DNA from: Anaerophilus nitritigenes
GTDB lineage: Bacteria > Bacillota > Clostridia > Peptostreptococcales > Thermotaleaceae
Assembly: GCF_004138215.1 (NCBI RefSeq)
Contig: NZ_RYYS01000009.1
Coordinates: 62,001-126,000 of the forward strand
DNA length: 64,000 bases
Direction of reading: 5' to 3'
In this document: piece by piece, positions 26,671-36,770 of the stretch
How the letters are laid out: each line of letters opens with the position of its first letter
Numbering within the stretch: position 1 is the stretch's first letter
Made by a program: the position numbers and the translations under genes
Notes under the pieces: model-generated
What the model saw: only the letters and a program-made list of their open reading frames with translations
The model's database searches: none
Told to the model about the DNA's origin: nothing

Positions 26671-27771
26671 ATGCATAAAGAAAATATCTCTACAAAACAA
26701 GGAGTTTCCTTGATTATTTTATTTATAATTGGTTCCAGCTCTATATTTACACAAGGATTAGAGGCAGGAGGAGATTTATGGTTAGCTTTTATTATAGGAA
26801 TAGGTATGGTAATTCCTATAATCATAATTTATGCAAGACTTCATTGTCTTTTTCCAAATAAAAATTTATTTGATATAATAGAAATATGCTTTGGAAAAAT
26901 TATAGGAAAAGTAATGATTGTATTATATACTTGGTTTGTTTATTTTATGATGAGTGATATAGTAGTCAATTATAGTCAGTTTATTCATGTAGTGAGTTTT
27001 CCTGAAACTCCCCAGATCATTATACAAATAGTATTTGTATTTTTATGTGCATGGGGTCTTAAAGAAGGTATGGAGGTAATGGGTAGATGTAGTGAAGTAT
27101 TTTTATATATACCTATATTATTATTAGTATTTATTGTATTGTTGTCTATTCCAAATATGGATATAAATCATATAGCACCTGTATTGTCAAAAGGAATGAA
27201 GCCGGTATTTGAAGGGGCTTTTAGTGTAATGACATTTCCATTTATTCAAATGATAGTTTTTACTATGGTATTTGAAGATCTGAATACAAATAAATCTATT
27301 TATAAGATTTATTTAGGAGGGGTACTGATTGGAGGTATATATTTATTATTACTTTCTATGACGAATATTTTAGTATTAGGAGTAGAGAGTGCAACAGGTA
27401 TATATTATCCATCTCATGAAACTGCCTCAAGAATAAAAATTGGAGATATACTACAAAGAATGGAAGCGATTGTAAGTATTGTGTTTTTATTAGGAGGCTT
27501 TATTAAAATCAGTATATTGTTGCTATGTACTTGTAAGGGAATTTCTAAAATATTTAAAATTAAAGAATACCACTTGATTATTTTACCAGTAGCATTATTA
27601 CAAATTAATTTAGCTTATTTTCAATACGATAGTGTAATGTATTATTTCGAATTTAATAGAGACATATGGCCTTATTATCATTTTCCATTTCAAATTATTT
27701 TTCCTATTATAATATGGATTGTTGCTGAAATAAAACAAAAAAATTCATTGACAATAGGTTATAAAAAGTGA
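26671..27771 (+). CDS. Spore germination permease, GerAB family
   Basis: 366 aa of the APC-superfamily GerAB/endospore type, the nutrient-sensing integral membrane subunit of germinant receptors in the spore inner membrane. It starts with the usual ENISTKQG, has about ten membrane segments and ends with a short charged tail. The frame is open from 26614, but GGAGGA (26658-26663) sits 7 bases before the ATG at 26671. No GerAA or GerAC partner is adjacent, which is unusual for a tricistronic receptor family; it may work with subunits encoded elsewhere. The gene shows that the organism probably sporulates. Confidence 0.88.
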   Translation: MHKENISTKQGVSLIILFIIGSSSIFTQGLEAGGDLWLAFIIGIGMVIPIIIIYARLHCLFPNKNLFDIIEICFGKIIGKVMIVLYTWFVYFMMSDIVVNYSQFIHVVSFPETPQIIIQIVFVFLCAWGLKEGMEVMGRCSEVFLYIPILLLVFIVLLSIPNMDINHIAPVLSKGMKPVFEGAFSVMTFPFIQMIVFTMVFEDLNTNKSIYKIYLGGVLIGGIYLLLLSMTNILVLGVESATGIYYPSHETASRIKIGDILQRMEAIVSIVFLLGGFIKISILLLCTCKGISKIFKIKEYHLIILPVALLQINLAYFQYDSVMYYFEFNRDIWPYYHFPFQIIFPIIIWIVAEIKQKNSLTIGYKK

Positions 27772-27800
27772 TAATATAGCCACTAGGTTTATATATTTAG

Positions 27801-27845
27801 TGTCAGTTCGCAATATCCTGACAATAAAAAAAACTACGGAGGGTA
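27801..27845 (+). ncRNA. preQ1-I riboswitch
   Basis: P1 TGTCAG/CTGACA (27801-27806 with 27818-27823), loop TTCGCAATATC with the conserved TTCGC and CC-forming region, then an A-rich tail ending AAAAACTACGGAGG. The tail forms the pseudoknot and leads straight into the ribosome site (CGGAGGG), so control is probably translational. The position before queT confirms the ligand class. Confidence 0.9.
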
Positions 27846-27850
27846 AAAAA

Positions 27851-28318
27851 ATGAAAAAAACAAATTATATTGTACAAGCCGCATTCATTGCAGCTATTTA
27901 TGCTGCACTTACAATTTTATTTGCACCTATTAGTTATGGACAGATTCAAGTGAGAATCTCAGAGAGCTTAACTATTTTGCCTATGTTTACACCTGCTGCC
28001 ATACCAGGACTTTTTGTAGGATGTATTTTGGCAAATATTTATGGAGGTGGAGGATTAGTAGATATCATATTTGGTAGTTTGGCTACTTTATTAGCAGCTT
28101 ATCTATCTTATAAGATGCCTAAAAAGTTTCTTGTTCCTATACCACCAGTTATTGTAAATGGAATTGTAATAGGATTTGTACTTCGGTATCTTTATGGACT
28201 ACCTCTTTTGATCACTATGGGATGGGTTACATTAGGACAACTCATTGCATGCTATGGATTAGGGTATCCTTTGATTTTGACACTAGATAAATATAAAGAT
28301 AAGATATTTAAAAGATAA
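27851..28318 (+). CDS. queT: Queuosine precursor transporter QueT
   Basis: 155-aa integral membrane substrate-binding (S) component of an ECF-type importer for queuosine precursors. Hydrophobic throughout with about six segments; motifs FAPISYGQIQVRISESLTIL and GGGGLVDIIFGS match QueT. The frame opens at 27800 inside the riboswitch; GGAGGG and the ATG at 27851 are the real start. The required ECF ATPase/T module must be encoded elsewhere. Confidence 0.95.
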   Translation: MKKTNYIVQAAFIAAIYAALTILFAPISYGQIQVRISESLTILPMFTPAAIPGLFVGCILANIYGGGGLVDIIFGSLATLLAAYLSYKMPKKFLVPIPPVIVNGIVIGFVLRYLYGLPLLITMGWVTLGQLIACYGLGYPLILTLDKYKDKIFKR

Positions 28319-28348
28319 AAAGAGATGAAAAAATTCATCTCTTTTTTA
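28318..28348 (+). terminator. Terminator after queT
   Basis: AAAAGAGATGAA (28318-28329) pairs with TTCATCTCTTTT (28334-28345), loop AAAA, plus a T-run. Confidence 0.88.
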
Positions 28349-28530
28349 TATAAAAACACTTGCGAAATTTCAGGAAAAAAGTCTTGTTTTTACATAATTT
28401 AGAATTAAGAGAAGGATTTTCTATAAATATGTCGAATGATTGGATAAATAAACCATTATACATAATACATGGGAAATATTTTTTATAATATTTATGTGCA
28501 TCAAGGATAAACAGAAAGAGGTGTTTTGGT

Positions 28531-30354
28531 ATGAGATTTAAAAAAATAATAGGAATACGAAAGAAAAAAGATTTAGAAAAAGAAAAACAGGAAAAGAACT
28601 CTAAAAAATTGCATATAAAGAATAAGTTCGCAAAATTTGGATGGAATCATATAAGAATAGGATATAAATATGGGTTAGTTTTGTTCATTGTAGGTATATT
28701 TTTTTTAACATCTACTTTTGTAACTATTCAAGCCCTTAACGATATAAAAGAAAATATAGATACACTAGACCAGGTAGGAAAAAGTGCATTAGACATTACA
28801 AAAATGGGATCTTTATTTAGAGAGAAGGATGCAAAGATTGGAGAATATATATTCTTTAAAAAAGATAGATACTTAGATGATTATAAAAAAGTAGATCAAG
28901 AATTTCAACAATCAGTTGAAGATGTAAAACTAATTATAAAAGATATAGAGAGCTTTGTGGATGTAGATGAATTAAAATTTTTGTATACTCATATTCAATC
29001 TAATGATGAAAAAATGGATGATATTTTACAAAAGGATATTATACCTGCTATTAAAGAAAATGATGATAGAAAAGTTATAGAGCCTAAAATTACTACAGCT
29101 TCTCTTAGACAAAGAACAATTTTGTTACTTGAAAAGATGAGAGAAATCGTACAGGAAACTAGAGGAAAGGCCATAGAAGAAGCACATACAAGTATGAAGA
29201 GAGCTACTTTTATTTTAATGATTAGTGTGGCATTATCTATTGTTTTGGGAAGTATTATTATGATCATTATAGGAAGAATGATCCGAAAAAATTTAGATAA
29301 GGTTATTCATGTAAGTGATGAAGCTGCAAAAGGAAACTTACTTGTGGAAAAAATTGATTATGAAGGAAAAGATGAAATAGGAAAATTATCAGCTTCTATC
29401 AATCAAATGGTAGGTAATTTAAGAGATATGATGAAAGACGTTATGAATGTATCAAATGAGGCAAATAATCAAACAGAAGCTTTTGGAAATATATCTGAAG
29501 AAGTGAGAAGGGGAAGTGAGCAAATTGCAGCTACTATGCAACAAATGGCAGTAGGAGCAGAAGAACAAGCAAATTCAGCTACAGAGATTGCACATGCTGT
29601 AAATCAATTGGGAAAATTAATAGAACAAACCCATGAAAAAGGAGAAGAATTAGATCAAAGTACAAGGGAAGTATTAGATATTGCTCAAGTTGGAAATCAA
29701 CAAATTTTAGCATCTGTAGATCAAATATATGTTATTAATGATGTAGTTAAAGATTCTGTCAATAAAGTACAAAGATTAAATGAAAAAGCTCAAAATATTT
29801 CTCAACTTGTAGAAGTGATCAATCAAATATCAGATCAAACAAATCTATTAGCTCTAAATGCAGCTATTGAAGCAGCAAGAGCAGGAGAAGCAGGAAGAGG
29901 TTTTGCTGTAGTATCAGATGAAATAAGAAAATTAGCAGAGCAAGTAGGAGATTCTGCTACAGAAATTCGAGGAATTATAGAAGGAATACAAGAAGAATCA
30001 CAAGATATGACAAAGTCTTTACAAGATGGATATAAGCAAGTAGAAACTGGAACAGAGCAAATTAAAAATACTGAAAAATCATTTCAACAAATTAACAATA
30101 AAGTAGAGGATATGGTATTAAGAATAGAAAAAGTATCTCAAAATTTAGATAAAGTATCTGAGCATAGTTTAGAAATAACCTCATCTGTTGAACAAGTAGC
30201 AGGTATTGCAGAAGAAAACTCAGCTTCTATTGAACAAACTTCTGCTTTAGCTCAAGAAGAAAATAGTGCTATGGATCTTATGAAAGAAGAAAATGATAAA
30301 ATGATTTCACTGATTGAAAAATTAAGACATTCTATGAGTAAATTTAAAATATAG
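28531..30354 (+). CDS. Methyl-accepting chemotaxis protein, four-helix-bundle sensor
   Basis: 607 aa. An unusually long basic cytosolic leader (about 48 residues, rich in Lys) precedes TM1 (50-70). The extracellular region (about 70-220) is helical, consistent with a 4HB sensor rather than Cache. TM2 (225-248), HAMP (250-305), then the signalling hairpin with the tip [20 protein letters not shown] and [17 protein letters not shown]. It interacts with CheA/CheW, which are not in the window. It ends in SKFKI like the other two MCPs here. AGAGGTG precedes the ATG. Confidence 0.95.
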   Translation: MRFKKIIGIRKKKDLEKEKQEKNSKKLHIKNKFAKFGWNHIRIGYKYGLVLFIVGIFFLTSTFVTIQALNDIKENIDTLDQVGKSALDITKMGSLFREKDAKIGEYIFFKKDRYLDDYKKVDQEFQQSVEDVKLIIKDIESFVDVDELKFLYTHIQSNDEKMDDILQKDIIPAIKENDDRKVIEPKITTASLRQRTILLLEKMREIVQETRGKAIEEAHTSMKRATFILMISVALSIVLGSIIMIIIGRMIRKNLDKVIHVSDEAAKGNLLVEKIDYEGKDEIGKLSASINQMVGNLRDMMKDVMNVSNEANNQTEAFGNISEEVRRGSEQIAATMQQMAVGAEEQANSATEIAHAVNQLGKLIEQTHEKGEELDQSTREVLDIAQVGNQQILASVDQIYVINDVVKDSVNKVQRLNEKAQNISQLVEVINQISDQTNLLALNAAIEAARAGEAGRGFAVVSDEIRKLAEQVGDSATEIRGIIEGIQEESQDMTKSLQDGYKQVETGTEQIKNTEKSFQQINNKVEDMVLRIEKVSQNLDKVSEHSLEITSSVEQVAGIAEENSASIEQTSALAQEENSAMDLMKEENDKMISLIEKLRHSMSKFKI

Positions 30355-30537
30355 GTATATTTTCATTTAATATGAAAAAACTTATGAAGTAGAAGGAGTT
30401 TATGTCTTATATAAAGAAGTATACATAAATCGACATTTAATATGAATAGGATTGTTATTAGCTGTAAATTATTAAGTTATATTGTACGATAATATATTTA
30501 ATGAGAAAATTTACAAAAAATATGAGGAGGTTGGATG

Positions 30538-31116
30538 ATGGCAATTAGCTTACAAAAAGGACAAAAGGTAGATTTAACAAAAACTAATCCAGGACTTACG
30601 AAAGTATTAATAGGATTAGGATGGGATACAAATAAATATGATGGAGGACATGATTTCGATTTAGATGCAGCAGCTTTTATGCTAGGAGAGAATGGAAAAG
30701 CTTCAAGTGATAATGATTTTATCTTTTATAATAATTTAAAAGATCAAGCTCAATCTGTGATGCATCTTGGGGATAATCTTACAGGAGAAGGAGATGGGGA
30801 TGATGAGCAAATTAAAATAGAGCTTTCTAAAGTTCCATCTCATGTGCATAAGATTGATTTTACAGTAACTATTCATGAGGCTACAGAAAGAAATCAAAAT
30901 TTTGGACAAGTGTCTAATGCATTTATTAGAATTGCTAATGAACAAACAGGAGAAGAATTAATCAGATATGATCTTGGAGAAGACTTTAGTGTAGAGACTG
31001 CTGTTGTAGTAGGAGAACTTTATCGTCATAATGAAGAATGGAAATTTAATGCCATTGGAAGTGGATTTAGCGGAGGTCTTGCAGCTTTATGTCAAAACTT
31101 TGGAATCAATGTATAG
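30538..31116 (+). CDS. TerD-family calcium-binding stress protein (copy 1)
   Basis: 192 aa. Canonical TerD signatures: [37 protein letters not shown] and [15 protein letters not shown], which build the Ca2+ sites; C-terminal [28 protein letters not shown] lies 7 bases from the ATG at 30538 (an ATG at 30535 is closer). First gene of the Ter island. TerD proteins are linked to tellurite, phage and chemical stress responses, but no reaction is established for this one. Confidence 0.96.
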   Translation: MAISLQKGQKVDLTKTNPGLTKVLIGLGWDTNKYDGGHDFDLDAAAFMLGENGKASSDNDFIFYNNLKDQAQSVMHLGDNLTGEGDGDDEQIKIELSKVPSHVHKIDFTVTIHEATERNQNFGQVSNAFIRIANEQTGEELIRYDLGEDFSVETAVVVGELYRHNEEWKFNAIGSGFSGGLAALCQNFGINV

Positions 31117-31135
31117 CAGAGCCGTAAGGCTCTGT
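31117..31135 (+). terminator. Short hairpin after TerD copy 1
   Basis: CAGAGCC (31117-31123), GTAA loop, GGCTCTG (31128-31134), then TCTTTG. The T-run is poor, so it may only attenuate. Confidence 0.5.
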
Positions 31136-31164
31136 CTTTGTATAAAATAAAGGGAGGAATTTAT

Positions 31165-31845
31165 TTGGATTATAAAATATTATATGAAGGAGCTTTTCCA
31201 TTAGTAGAAGTAAATTTACAAAGAGGAGAAAATATAAAAGCTGAATCAGGAGCCATGGTATCTATGTCTAATACTATAGAAGTAGATGGACGTATGGAAG
31301 GAGGTCTTATGCAAGGGCTTGGAAGAATGCTTGCAGGAGAAAAGTTTTTCTTTCAAACTCTTGAGGCTACTAGAGGACCAGGAAAAGTACTCCTTGCAGC
31401 AACGGCTCCAGGAGGGGTTGTAGATGTAAATTTGGATGGATCATATAATCTTTCTGTACAAAAGGATGGGTTTTTAGCGGCTACATCAGGGATAGATGTT
31501 TCTAGTAAAATGCAAAATTTAGCAAAGGGATTATTCTCAGGAGAAGGATTTTTTATTGTGAAGATTAGTGGAAAAGGAACGGTATTTATAAGCTCTTTTG
31601 GAGCTATTCATCCTATTAATCTTTCTGAAGGAGAAGAGGTTATTATAGACAATAGTCATCTTGTAGCATGGCCTGAGTATATGAATTATACTATTGAAAA
31701 AGCGTCAAAGGGATGGATCTCAAGTATTACATCAGGAGAAGGACTTGTTTGTAGATTTAGGGGCCCTGGAACAGTGCTCATTCAAAGTAGAAATCCAGGA
31801 GCTTTTGGTGGGTGGATTAGACAATTTATGCCTGCTCAAAAATAA
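31165..31845 (+). CDS. AIM24/TIGR00266 family protein
   Basis: 226 aa, beta-rich. ESGAMVSMSNTIEVDGRM, TAPGGVVDVNLDG, FLAATSGIDV, GLFSGEGFFIVKISGKG and GEEVIIDNSHLVAWPEYM are the repeating blocks of the DUF124/AIM24 family, often found with TerD genes and at membranes. The start is the TTG at 31165, 6 bases after GGGAGGA; the TTG at 31138 is within the preceding hairpin region. No enzymatic role is known. Confidence 0.88.
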   Translation: MDYKILYEGAFPLVEVNLQRGENIKAESGAMVSMSNTIEVDGRMEGGLMQGLGRMLAGEKFFFQTLEATRGPGKVLLAATAPGGVVDVNLDGSYNLSVQKDGFLAATSGIDVSSKMQNLAKGLFSGEGFFIVKISGKGTVFISSFGAIHPINLSEGEEVIIDNSHLVAWPEYMNYTIEKASKGWISSITSGEGLVCRFRGPGTVLIQSRNPGAFGGWIRQFMPAQK

Positions 31846-31956
31846 GAATTATATTTTTAGAGGAATTTTTTTAAAAAGTTAGAATTAATAATATTATATA
31901 AAAATTTATCATAAAAAGTCTTTGCTTAAAGGATTTATAATAGAGGAGGAGTAGTT

Positions 31957-32568
31957 ATGGCAATTAATTTGCAAAAAGGCCAAAGAATCGATCTTACAAA
32001 AGGAAATAAAGGACTTTCTAAACTATTAATAGGGTTAGGATGGGATCCTATTGAAAGAGAAAAAAGTGGGGGATTTTTATCAGGTTTATTTGGAGGGAGT
32101 AGTGCGAGTGCAGATATTGATTGTGATGCATCTGTACTTATGTTAGATATCAATGGAAAGCTTTCGAGAAAACAAGATCTTGTTTATTTTGGAAACTTAA
32201 GAAGTATGTGTGGAAGTATTATTCACACAGGCGATAATCTTACAGGCGAGGGAGAAGGAGATGACGAACAAATCCTTGTGGATTTACATTTAGTTCCTCA
32301 AGAAATTCATAAATTAGTGTTTGTTGTAAATATTTATGATTGTATAAGACGCAAACAAGATTTTGGACTCATACAAAATGCTTTTATTCGTGTAGTGAAT
32401 ACAGATCATCAAGAAGAGTTAATCAGATACAATCTAACAGATAATTATGCAGGAAAAACTACACTTATTGTAGGAGAAATTTATCGTCACAATGCAGAAT
32501 GGAAGTTTGCTGCTATTGGAGAAGGTACTCAAGATGCTTCATTAAGTGAAATTGTCAAAAAATATTAA
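31957..32568 (+). CDS. Divergent TerD-family protein with Gly/Ser insert (copy 2)
   Basis: 203 aa. TerD fold, but the first Ca2+ loop is changed: after LGWDP there is an insert [16 protein letters not shown] (about residues 35-50), and the usual FDLDASAF reads IDCDASVL. The second acidic loop [15 protein letters not shown] is intact. GAGGAGGAG precedes the ATG. Between two canonical copies; it may have a different binding partner or assemble with them. Confidence 0.92.
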   Translation: MAINLQKGQRIDLTKGNKGLSKLLIGLGWDPIEREKSGGFLSGLFGGSSASADIDCDASVLMLDINGKLSRKQDLVYFGNLRSMCGSIIHTGDNLTGEGEGDDEQILVDLHLVPQEIHKLVFVVNIYDCIRRKQDFGLIQNAFIRVVNTDHQEELIRYNLTDNYAGKTTLIVGEIYRHNAEWKFAAIGEGTQDASLSEIVKKY

Positions 32569-32585
32569 TTTATAGGAGGTATAAA

Positions 32586-33164
32586 ATGGCTATTAATCTT
32601 ACAAAAGGACAAAGGATTGATTTAACAAAATCTAATCCAGATTTAACAAAGGTTATTATAGGACTTGGATGGGATACAAATAAGTATGGAGGAGGACATG
32701 ATTTTGATTTAGATGCATCTGCTTTTTTAGCAGGAGAGAATGGAAAAGTATTAAATGATGCAGACTTTGTATTTTATAATAATTTACAGGGTGGAAATGG
32801 ATCAGTGATACATACAGGAGATAATAGAACTGGAGAAGGAGAAGGAGATGATGAACAGATTAAGGTTGATTTTACAAAAATCCCTGCACATGTTCATAAA
32901 ATAGGTATTACGGTTACTATACATGAAGCAAATGAGAGAGGTCAAAATTTTGGACAAGTATCTAATGCTTATGTTCGAGTAGTGAATGAAGAGAATAATG
33001 AAGAAATTTTGAGATATGATTTAGGAGAAGAATTTTCAGTCGAAACAGCGTTAGTAGTTTGTGAGCTTTATAGACATGGCCAAGAATGGAAGTTTAACGC
33101 TATTGGAAGTGGTTTTAGTGGCGGGTTAGCAGATCTTTGCAGAAATTATGGTCTTTCCGTGTAA
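32586..33164 (+). CDS. TerD-family calcium-binding stress protein (copy 3)
   Basis: 192 aa and very close to copy 1 ([55 protein letters not shown]). It lies 17 bases after copy 2, with AGGAGG before the ATG. Copies 1 and 3 probably arose by duplication, with copy 2 diverging. It is followed at once by a strong terminator that separates the TerD group from the enzyme genes. Confidence 0.96.
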   Translation: MAINLTKGQRIDLTKSNPDLTKVIIGLGWDTNKYGGGHDFDLDASAFLAGENGKVLNDADFVFYNNLQGGNGSVIHTGDNRTGEGEGDDEQIKVDFTKIPAHVHKIGITVTIHEANERGQNFGQVSNAYVRVVNEENNEEILRYDLGEEFSVETALVVCELYRHGQEWKFNAIGSGFSGGLADLCRNYGLSV

Positions 33165-33208
33165 AAATAATAGAAACCTAACCTTGGGGTTTAGGTTTCT
33201 ATTATTTT
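33164..33208 (+). terminator. Strong terminator inside the Ter island
   Basis: A perfect 18-bp stem AAAATAATAGAAACCTAA with its complement (33164-33181 and 33191-33208) and a 9-base loop; the 3' arm ends in T-rich sequence. Confidence 0.85.
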
Positions 33209-33229
33209 CTAATATAGAGGAGATGAAGT

Positions 33230-34321
33230 ATGAGATATTTTAGTTATTTGACTAATGAAGAAGAAAAGTCTATTTTTTATAAACTTCCTGAAGATTTTCA
33301 TAAAGAAAGTCCTAAAGAACTTCTTTCCTATGCTCTTGGAGGAACTCTTTACATGCCAGCTGTAAAAGAAAATATTGCAAAGGATTTATTATCCTTAAAA
33401 CATCCTATTACATCTATGGTGATTTGTTTAGAAGATGCTATTGGAGATTTAGCTGTAGAAAAAGCAGAAAAAAAAGTAATAGAAGAATTTAAAATGATTG
33501 ATGAAAGTGTAAAAAATGGGAAAATAGATATAAGAGATTTTCCTTTTATTTTTCTTAGAATAAGAAATAAAGAGCAAATGGTAAGATTATCTTATGAGTT
33601 GAAGGAATATAGTTCATATCTTATGGGATTTGTATTTCCAAAGTTTTCAGTAGAAAATGGATGGAGTTATTTTGAAAGTTTAAAAGAGGTTTGTAAGGAA
33701 TTAGGGAAAAAATTTTATGCTATGCCTATTTTAGAAACAAAAGAAATTATATACAAAGAAAAAAGAATAGATACTCTTTTGAAGATCAAAGATATTTTAA
33801 GAGAAAATAAAGATTTGGTTTTAAATATAAGAGTCGGAGGAACAGATTTTTCAAGCATTTTTGGAATAAGAAGAAGTCCTAAAGTTTCTATTTATGATAT
33901 TGTAGTCATAAGAGATTGTCTTTTAGATATTCTTAATTTTTTTATAAGAGAAGAGAATGATTTTGTAGTTTCAGGTCCTGTTTGGGAATATTTTTCGGAT
34001 AATCATGTAAATGGATTTATAAAAGAAATTTTATTAGATCAGGAGAATGGATTTGTAGGAAAAACTATTATTCATCCAAATCAGCTAAAAGTAGTTCAAG
34101 CCCTTTATGCAGTAACTCATGAAGAATATATGGATGCTTTGAGTATTATAAAAAATCATAATGGAAATCTAGGAGTTGTGAAGAGTGAATATAAAAATAA
34201 AATGAACGAAATCAAGCCTCACTTAAATTGGGCAAAAAAGATACTAAAAAAATCGAAAATATATGGGGTGTATCATGAAGGAAAAAACTTTACCCACTTA
34301 TGCAATAGAAAAGATTTATAA
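33230..34321 (+). CDS. HpcH/HpaI-type aldolase/citrate-lyase-beta-like protein of the Ter island
   Basis: 363 aa, TIM-barrel C-C lyase superfamily: MVICLEDAIGD (metal-binding acids), FIFLRIRNKEQM, GFVFPKFS, MPILETKEI, LNIRVGGTDFSSIFGIRRS and GKTIIHPNQLKVV. This subgroup occurs in the biosynthetic half of Ter-associated operons, predicted to make a nucleoside-like metabolite. AGAGGAGA is before the ATG. Its last 47 bases overlap the next gene's start, so the two are translationally coupled. Substrate unknown. Confidence 0.88.
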   Translation: MRYFSYLTNEEEKSIFYKLPEDFHKESPKELLSYALGGTLYMPAVKENIAKDLLSLKHPITSMVICLEDAIGDLAVEKAEKKVIEEFKMIDESVKNGKIDIRDFPFIFLRIRNKEQMVRLSYELKEYSSYLMGFVFPKFSVENGWSYFESLKEVCKELGKKFYAMPILETKEIIYKEKRIDTLLKIKDILRENKDLVLNIRVGGTDFSSIFGIRRSPKVSIYDIVVIRDCLLDILNFFIREENDFVVSGPVWEYFSDNHVNGFIKEILLDQENGFVGKTIIHPNQLKVVQALYAVTHEEYMDALSIIKNHNGNLGVVKSEYKNKMNEIKPHLNWAKKILKKSKIYGVYHEGKNFTHLCNRKDL

Positions 34322-36770
34322 TATGGATCAAGAAATATCTGTCAAAGTAAAAATAAATAAAAATATATATCATATTCCTATGGAAGCTCTTTTTTTGATG
34401 GCTGCAAGAAAAAATAAAAAAAGATCTTTCTTATTTGTTAGTAAAGTCTTAGGAAAGCATATTCCAGTTACACCTGGGGCTTCTCTTTTAACAAGTATGT
34501 TATTAGCCACTTGTTATTCAAAAGAAGTATATCATATCCATAAGTCATATGAAGAAGAAATCGCAAGAGGAATAATAAATCAAGAAGAAGCACCAAATAT
34601 TTATGAAAAATTTAAAAAGGATAAAATAAATATAGATGAATCTATGTTATTTATTGGATTTGCAGAAACAGCTACAGCTTTAGGACATGGAGTGTTTGAA
34701 TGTTTTGAGGGAGATATAGAATATATTCATACTACGAGAGAAAAAATTTTAGGAGTAGATCAGTCTATTGAATTTGAAGAAGAACATTCTCATTCTACTA
34801 CCCATAGGTTATATCCTATAGAAGATAGGCTTTTTACATCAGATTGTCCTATTGTTTTTATTGATGATGAGATTACAACAGGAAAAACAATATTAAATAT
34901 GATCAAAGAGATTCAAAAGATTTATCCAAGAAAACAATATGGTGTATTATCTATACTAGACTGGAGAAATCAAGAAAATATAAAAAAATATAAGTATCTT
35001 GAAAAAGAATTAGGAATAAAAATCAATACAGTATCTTTACTATCAGGAGAAATAGAAGTATCAGGAGAAGTAAAAAATGAAAATGATTTTTTACAAAATA
35101 AAAAAAAGAGTAGTCTAGATATAAATATAATAAAGCTTTCAGAAAATGAAAATTTATTTGAAAGTATTCTTTTATCTTCAGAGAATAGTAAACAAGATAT
35201 AAATAATTGCCCTTATATAAAAGAAACGGCAAGATTTGGAATACATGAAAAAAACAATAAAAAACTAGATGCTTTATGTAAGAAAATAGGTAGTGACTTA
35301 CAAAAAAAGAGGATAGGGAAGAGTACTCTTTGTCTTGGAACAGGAGAATTTATGTATATTCCCATGAAGATTGCTTCTTATATGGGAGAAGGTGTAAAGT
35401 ATCATTCTACGACTAGAAGTCCTATTTATCCATTAGACCAAGATGAGTATGGAGCAAAAAATGTATATTCATTTGAAAGCTTTGATGATCCTTCTATTAT
35501 AAATTATTTTTATAATGTTTCCTATGAAGAATATGATGATTTATTTATTTTTATAGAAAGAGAAATACCACAAAAAAAATTAGATTCTTTTATAGAAAGT
35601 CTCAAATATACAGGTATTTTAAATATTTCTTTTGTAGTTTGTGCCGATAATTATTATCATATTAAAAAACCTGATGCTATGGGAAGTTATAAAAAAGAAG
35701 ATGTGATTTTTTTATTAAAAGATATAAGCTTGTCTATGAGAGAAAGAGGAACAAAGGATAGGGAAGAAGCAATACAAAGTGGAATACATTATTCAGAGAT
35801 GCTTCCTATAGAGTATATGCCATCTTCTGAATATATGAATCTTTTTTATTCTTCTTTAAATAAATCATCTAAAAAAATTGCCAAAGCAGTAGGGATTGTA
35901 GCACAAAAGATCATAAACAAAAAAGGAAAAAATACTATACTCGTTTCATTGGCAAGGGCAGGAACGCCTATAGGAATTTTGATTAAAAGATATATTCTAC
36001 ATCATTATGGAGTAGATCTGCCTCATTATAGTATTTCTATTATTAGAGGAAAAGGAATAGATGAAAATGCTATAAAATATATACTTAAAAATCACCCTAA
36101 CCAAGAAATACAATTTATTGATGGATGGACTGGAAAAGGAGCTATTGCAAAGGTATTAAAAGATGCATGTGAGAGTTTTAAAAATAAATATGGAGTATCT
36201 TTAGATGCTACATTAGCGGTATTAGCAGATCCTGGGCATTGTGCTTCCATATTTGGAACAAGAGAAGATTTTTTAATTCCAAGTGCATGTTTAAACTCTA
36301 CTGTTTCAGGGCTTGTAAGTCGAACAGTTCATACAAAAGATTTGATTGAAGAAGATGATTTTCATGGAGCAAAATATTATAAAGAATTAAAAGAAAAAGA
36401 TGTATCTAATTTTTTTATTGATGAGATTACAAAAGAATTTATTTATGTAGAACATAAAATAGATATAAACATAAAAGAAGAAAGTGTTCCAACTTGGGAA
36501 GGACTAAAAAATATAAAAAATATTCAAAAGGATTTTGGAATAGAGGATATTAATTTGATTAAACCAGGAATTGGAGAAACTACTAGAGTACTTTTAAGAA
36601 GAATTCCATGGAAGATTTTAGTTAAAGAAAAAGGACATCCAAATTTAGAACATATTGAACTTTTAGCAAAAGAAAGAAATGTTTTAGTAGAAGTATATCC
36701 TCATATGACATATGAATGTTGTGGGATTATAAAGACTTTAAAGGGTGATAAAAATGATCTTTGCAAGTGA
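34275..36770 (+). CDS. Multidomain phosphoribosyltransferase-TRSP-StiP-PELOTA protein
   Basis: 831 aa. Domains in order: PRTase_2 (about 15-260, MAARKNKKRSFLFVSKVLGK and the PRPP loop VFIDDEITTGKT near 194-206); TRSP domain (about 320-450, with the naming motif TTRSPIYP near 378); a StiP/PRTase_1-like domain (about 500-720, LARAGTPIGILIKRY, FIDGWTGKGAI, VLADPGHC); a C-terminal PELOTA-like RNA-binding domain (about 735-830, ETTRVLLRRIPWKILV, VEVYPHMTYECCGII). These units are often separate genes in Ter biosynthetic modules; here they are one chain. The ATG at 34275 overlaps the previous gene; 34263 is an alternative. Predicted to build a modified (deoxy)ribosyl product; unproven. Confidence 0.85.
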   Translation: MKEKTLPTYAIEKIYNMDQEISVKVKINKNIYHIPMEALFLMAARKNKKRSFLFVSKVLGKHIPVTPGASLLTSMLLATCYSKEVYHIHKSYEEEIARGIINQEEAPNIYEKFKKDKINIDESMLFIGFAETATALGHGVFECFEGDIEYIHTTREKILGVDQSIEFEEEHSHSTTHRLYPIEDRLFTSDCPIVFIDDEITTGKTILNMIKEIQKIYPRKQYGVLSILDWRNQENIKKYKYLEKELGIKINTVSLLSGEIEVSGEVKNENDFLQNKKKSSLDINIIKLSENENLFESILLSSENSKQDINNCPYIKETARFGIHEKNNKKLDALCKKIGSDLQKKRIGKSTLCLGTGEFMYIPMKIASYMGEGVKYHSTTRSPIYPLDQDEYGAKNVYSFESFDDPSIINYFYNVSYEEYDDLFIFIEREIPQKKLDSFIESLKYTGILNISFVVCADNYYHIKKPDAMGSYKKEDVIFLLKDISLSMRERGTKDREEAIQSGIHYSEMLPIEYMPSSEYMNLFYSSLNKSSKKIAKAVGIVAQKIINKKGKNTILVSLARAGTPIGILIKRYILHHYGVDLPHYSISIIRGKGIDENAIKYILKNHPNQEIQFIDGWTGKGAIAKVLKDACESFKNKYGVSLDATLAVLADPGHCASIFGTREDFLIPSACLNSTVSGLVSRTVHTKDLIEEDDFHGAKYYKELKEKDVSNFFIDEITKEFIYVEHKIDINIKEESVPTWEGLKNIKNIQKDFGIEDINLIKPGIGETTRVLLRRIPWKILVKEKGHPNLEHIELLAKERNVLVEVYPHMTYECCGIIKTLKGDKNDLCK

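Noticed and set aside
28424-28447. Sigma-D-like flagellar promoter TAAA...GATAA before the 4HB MCP
   Set aside because: The spacing is 12 bases where about 15 are needed, and the -10 lacks the CCGAT core.
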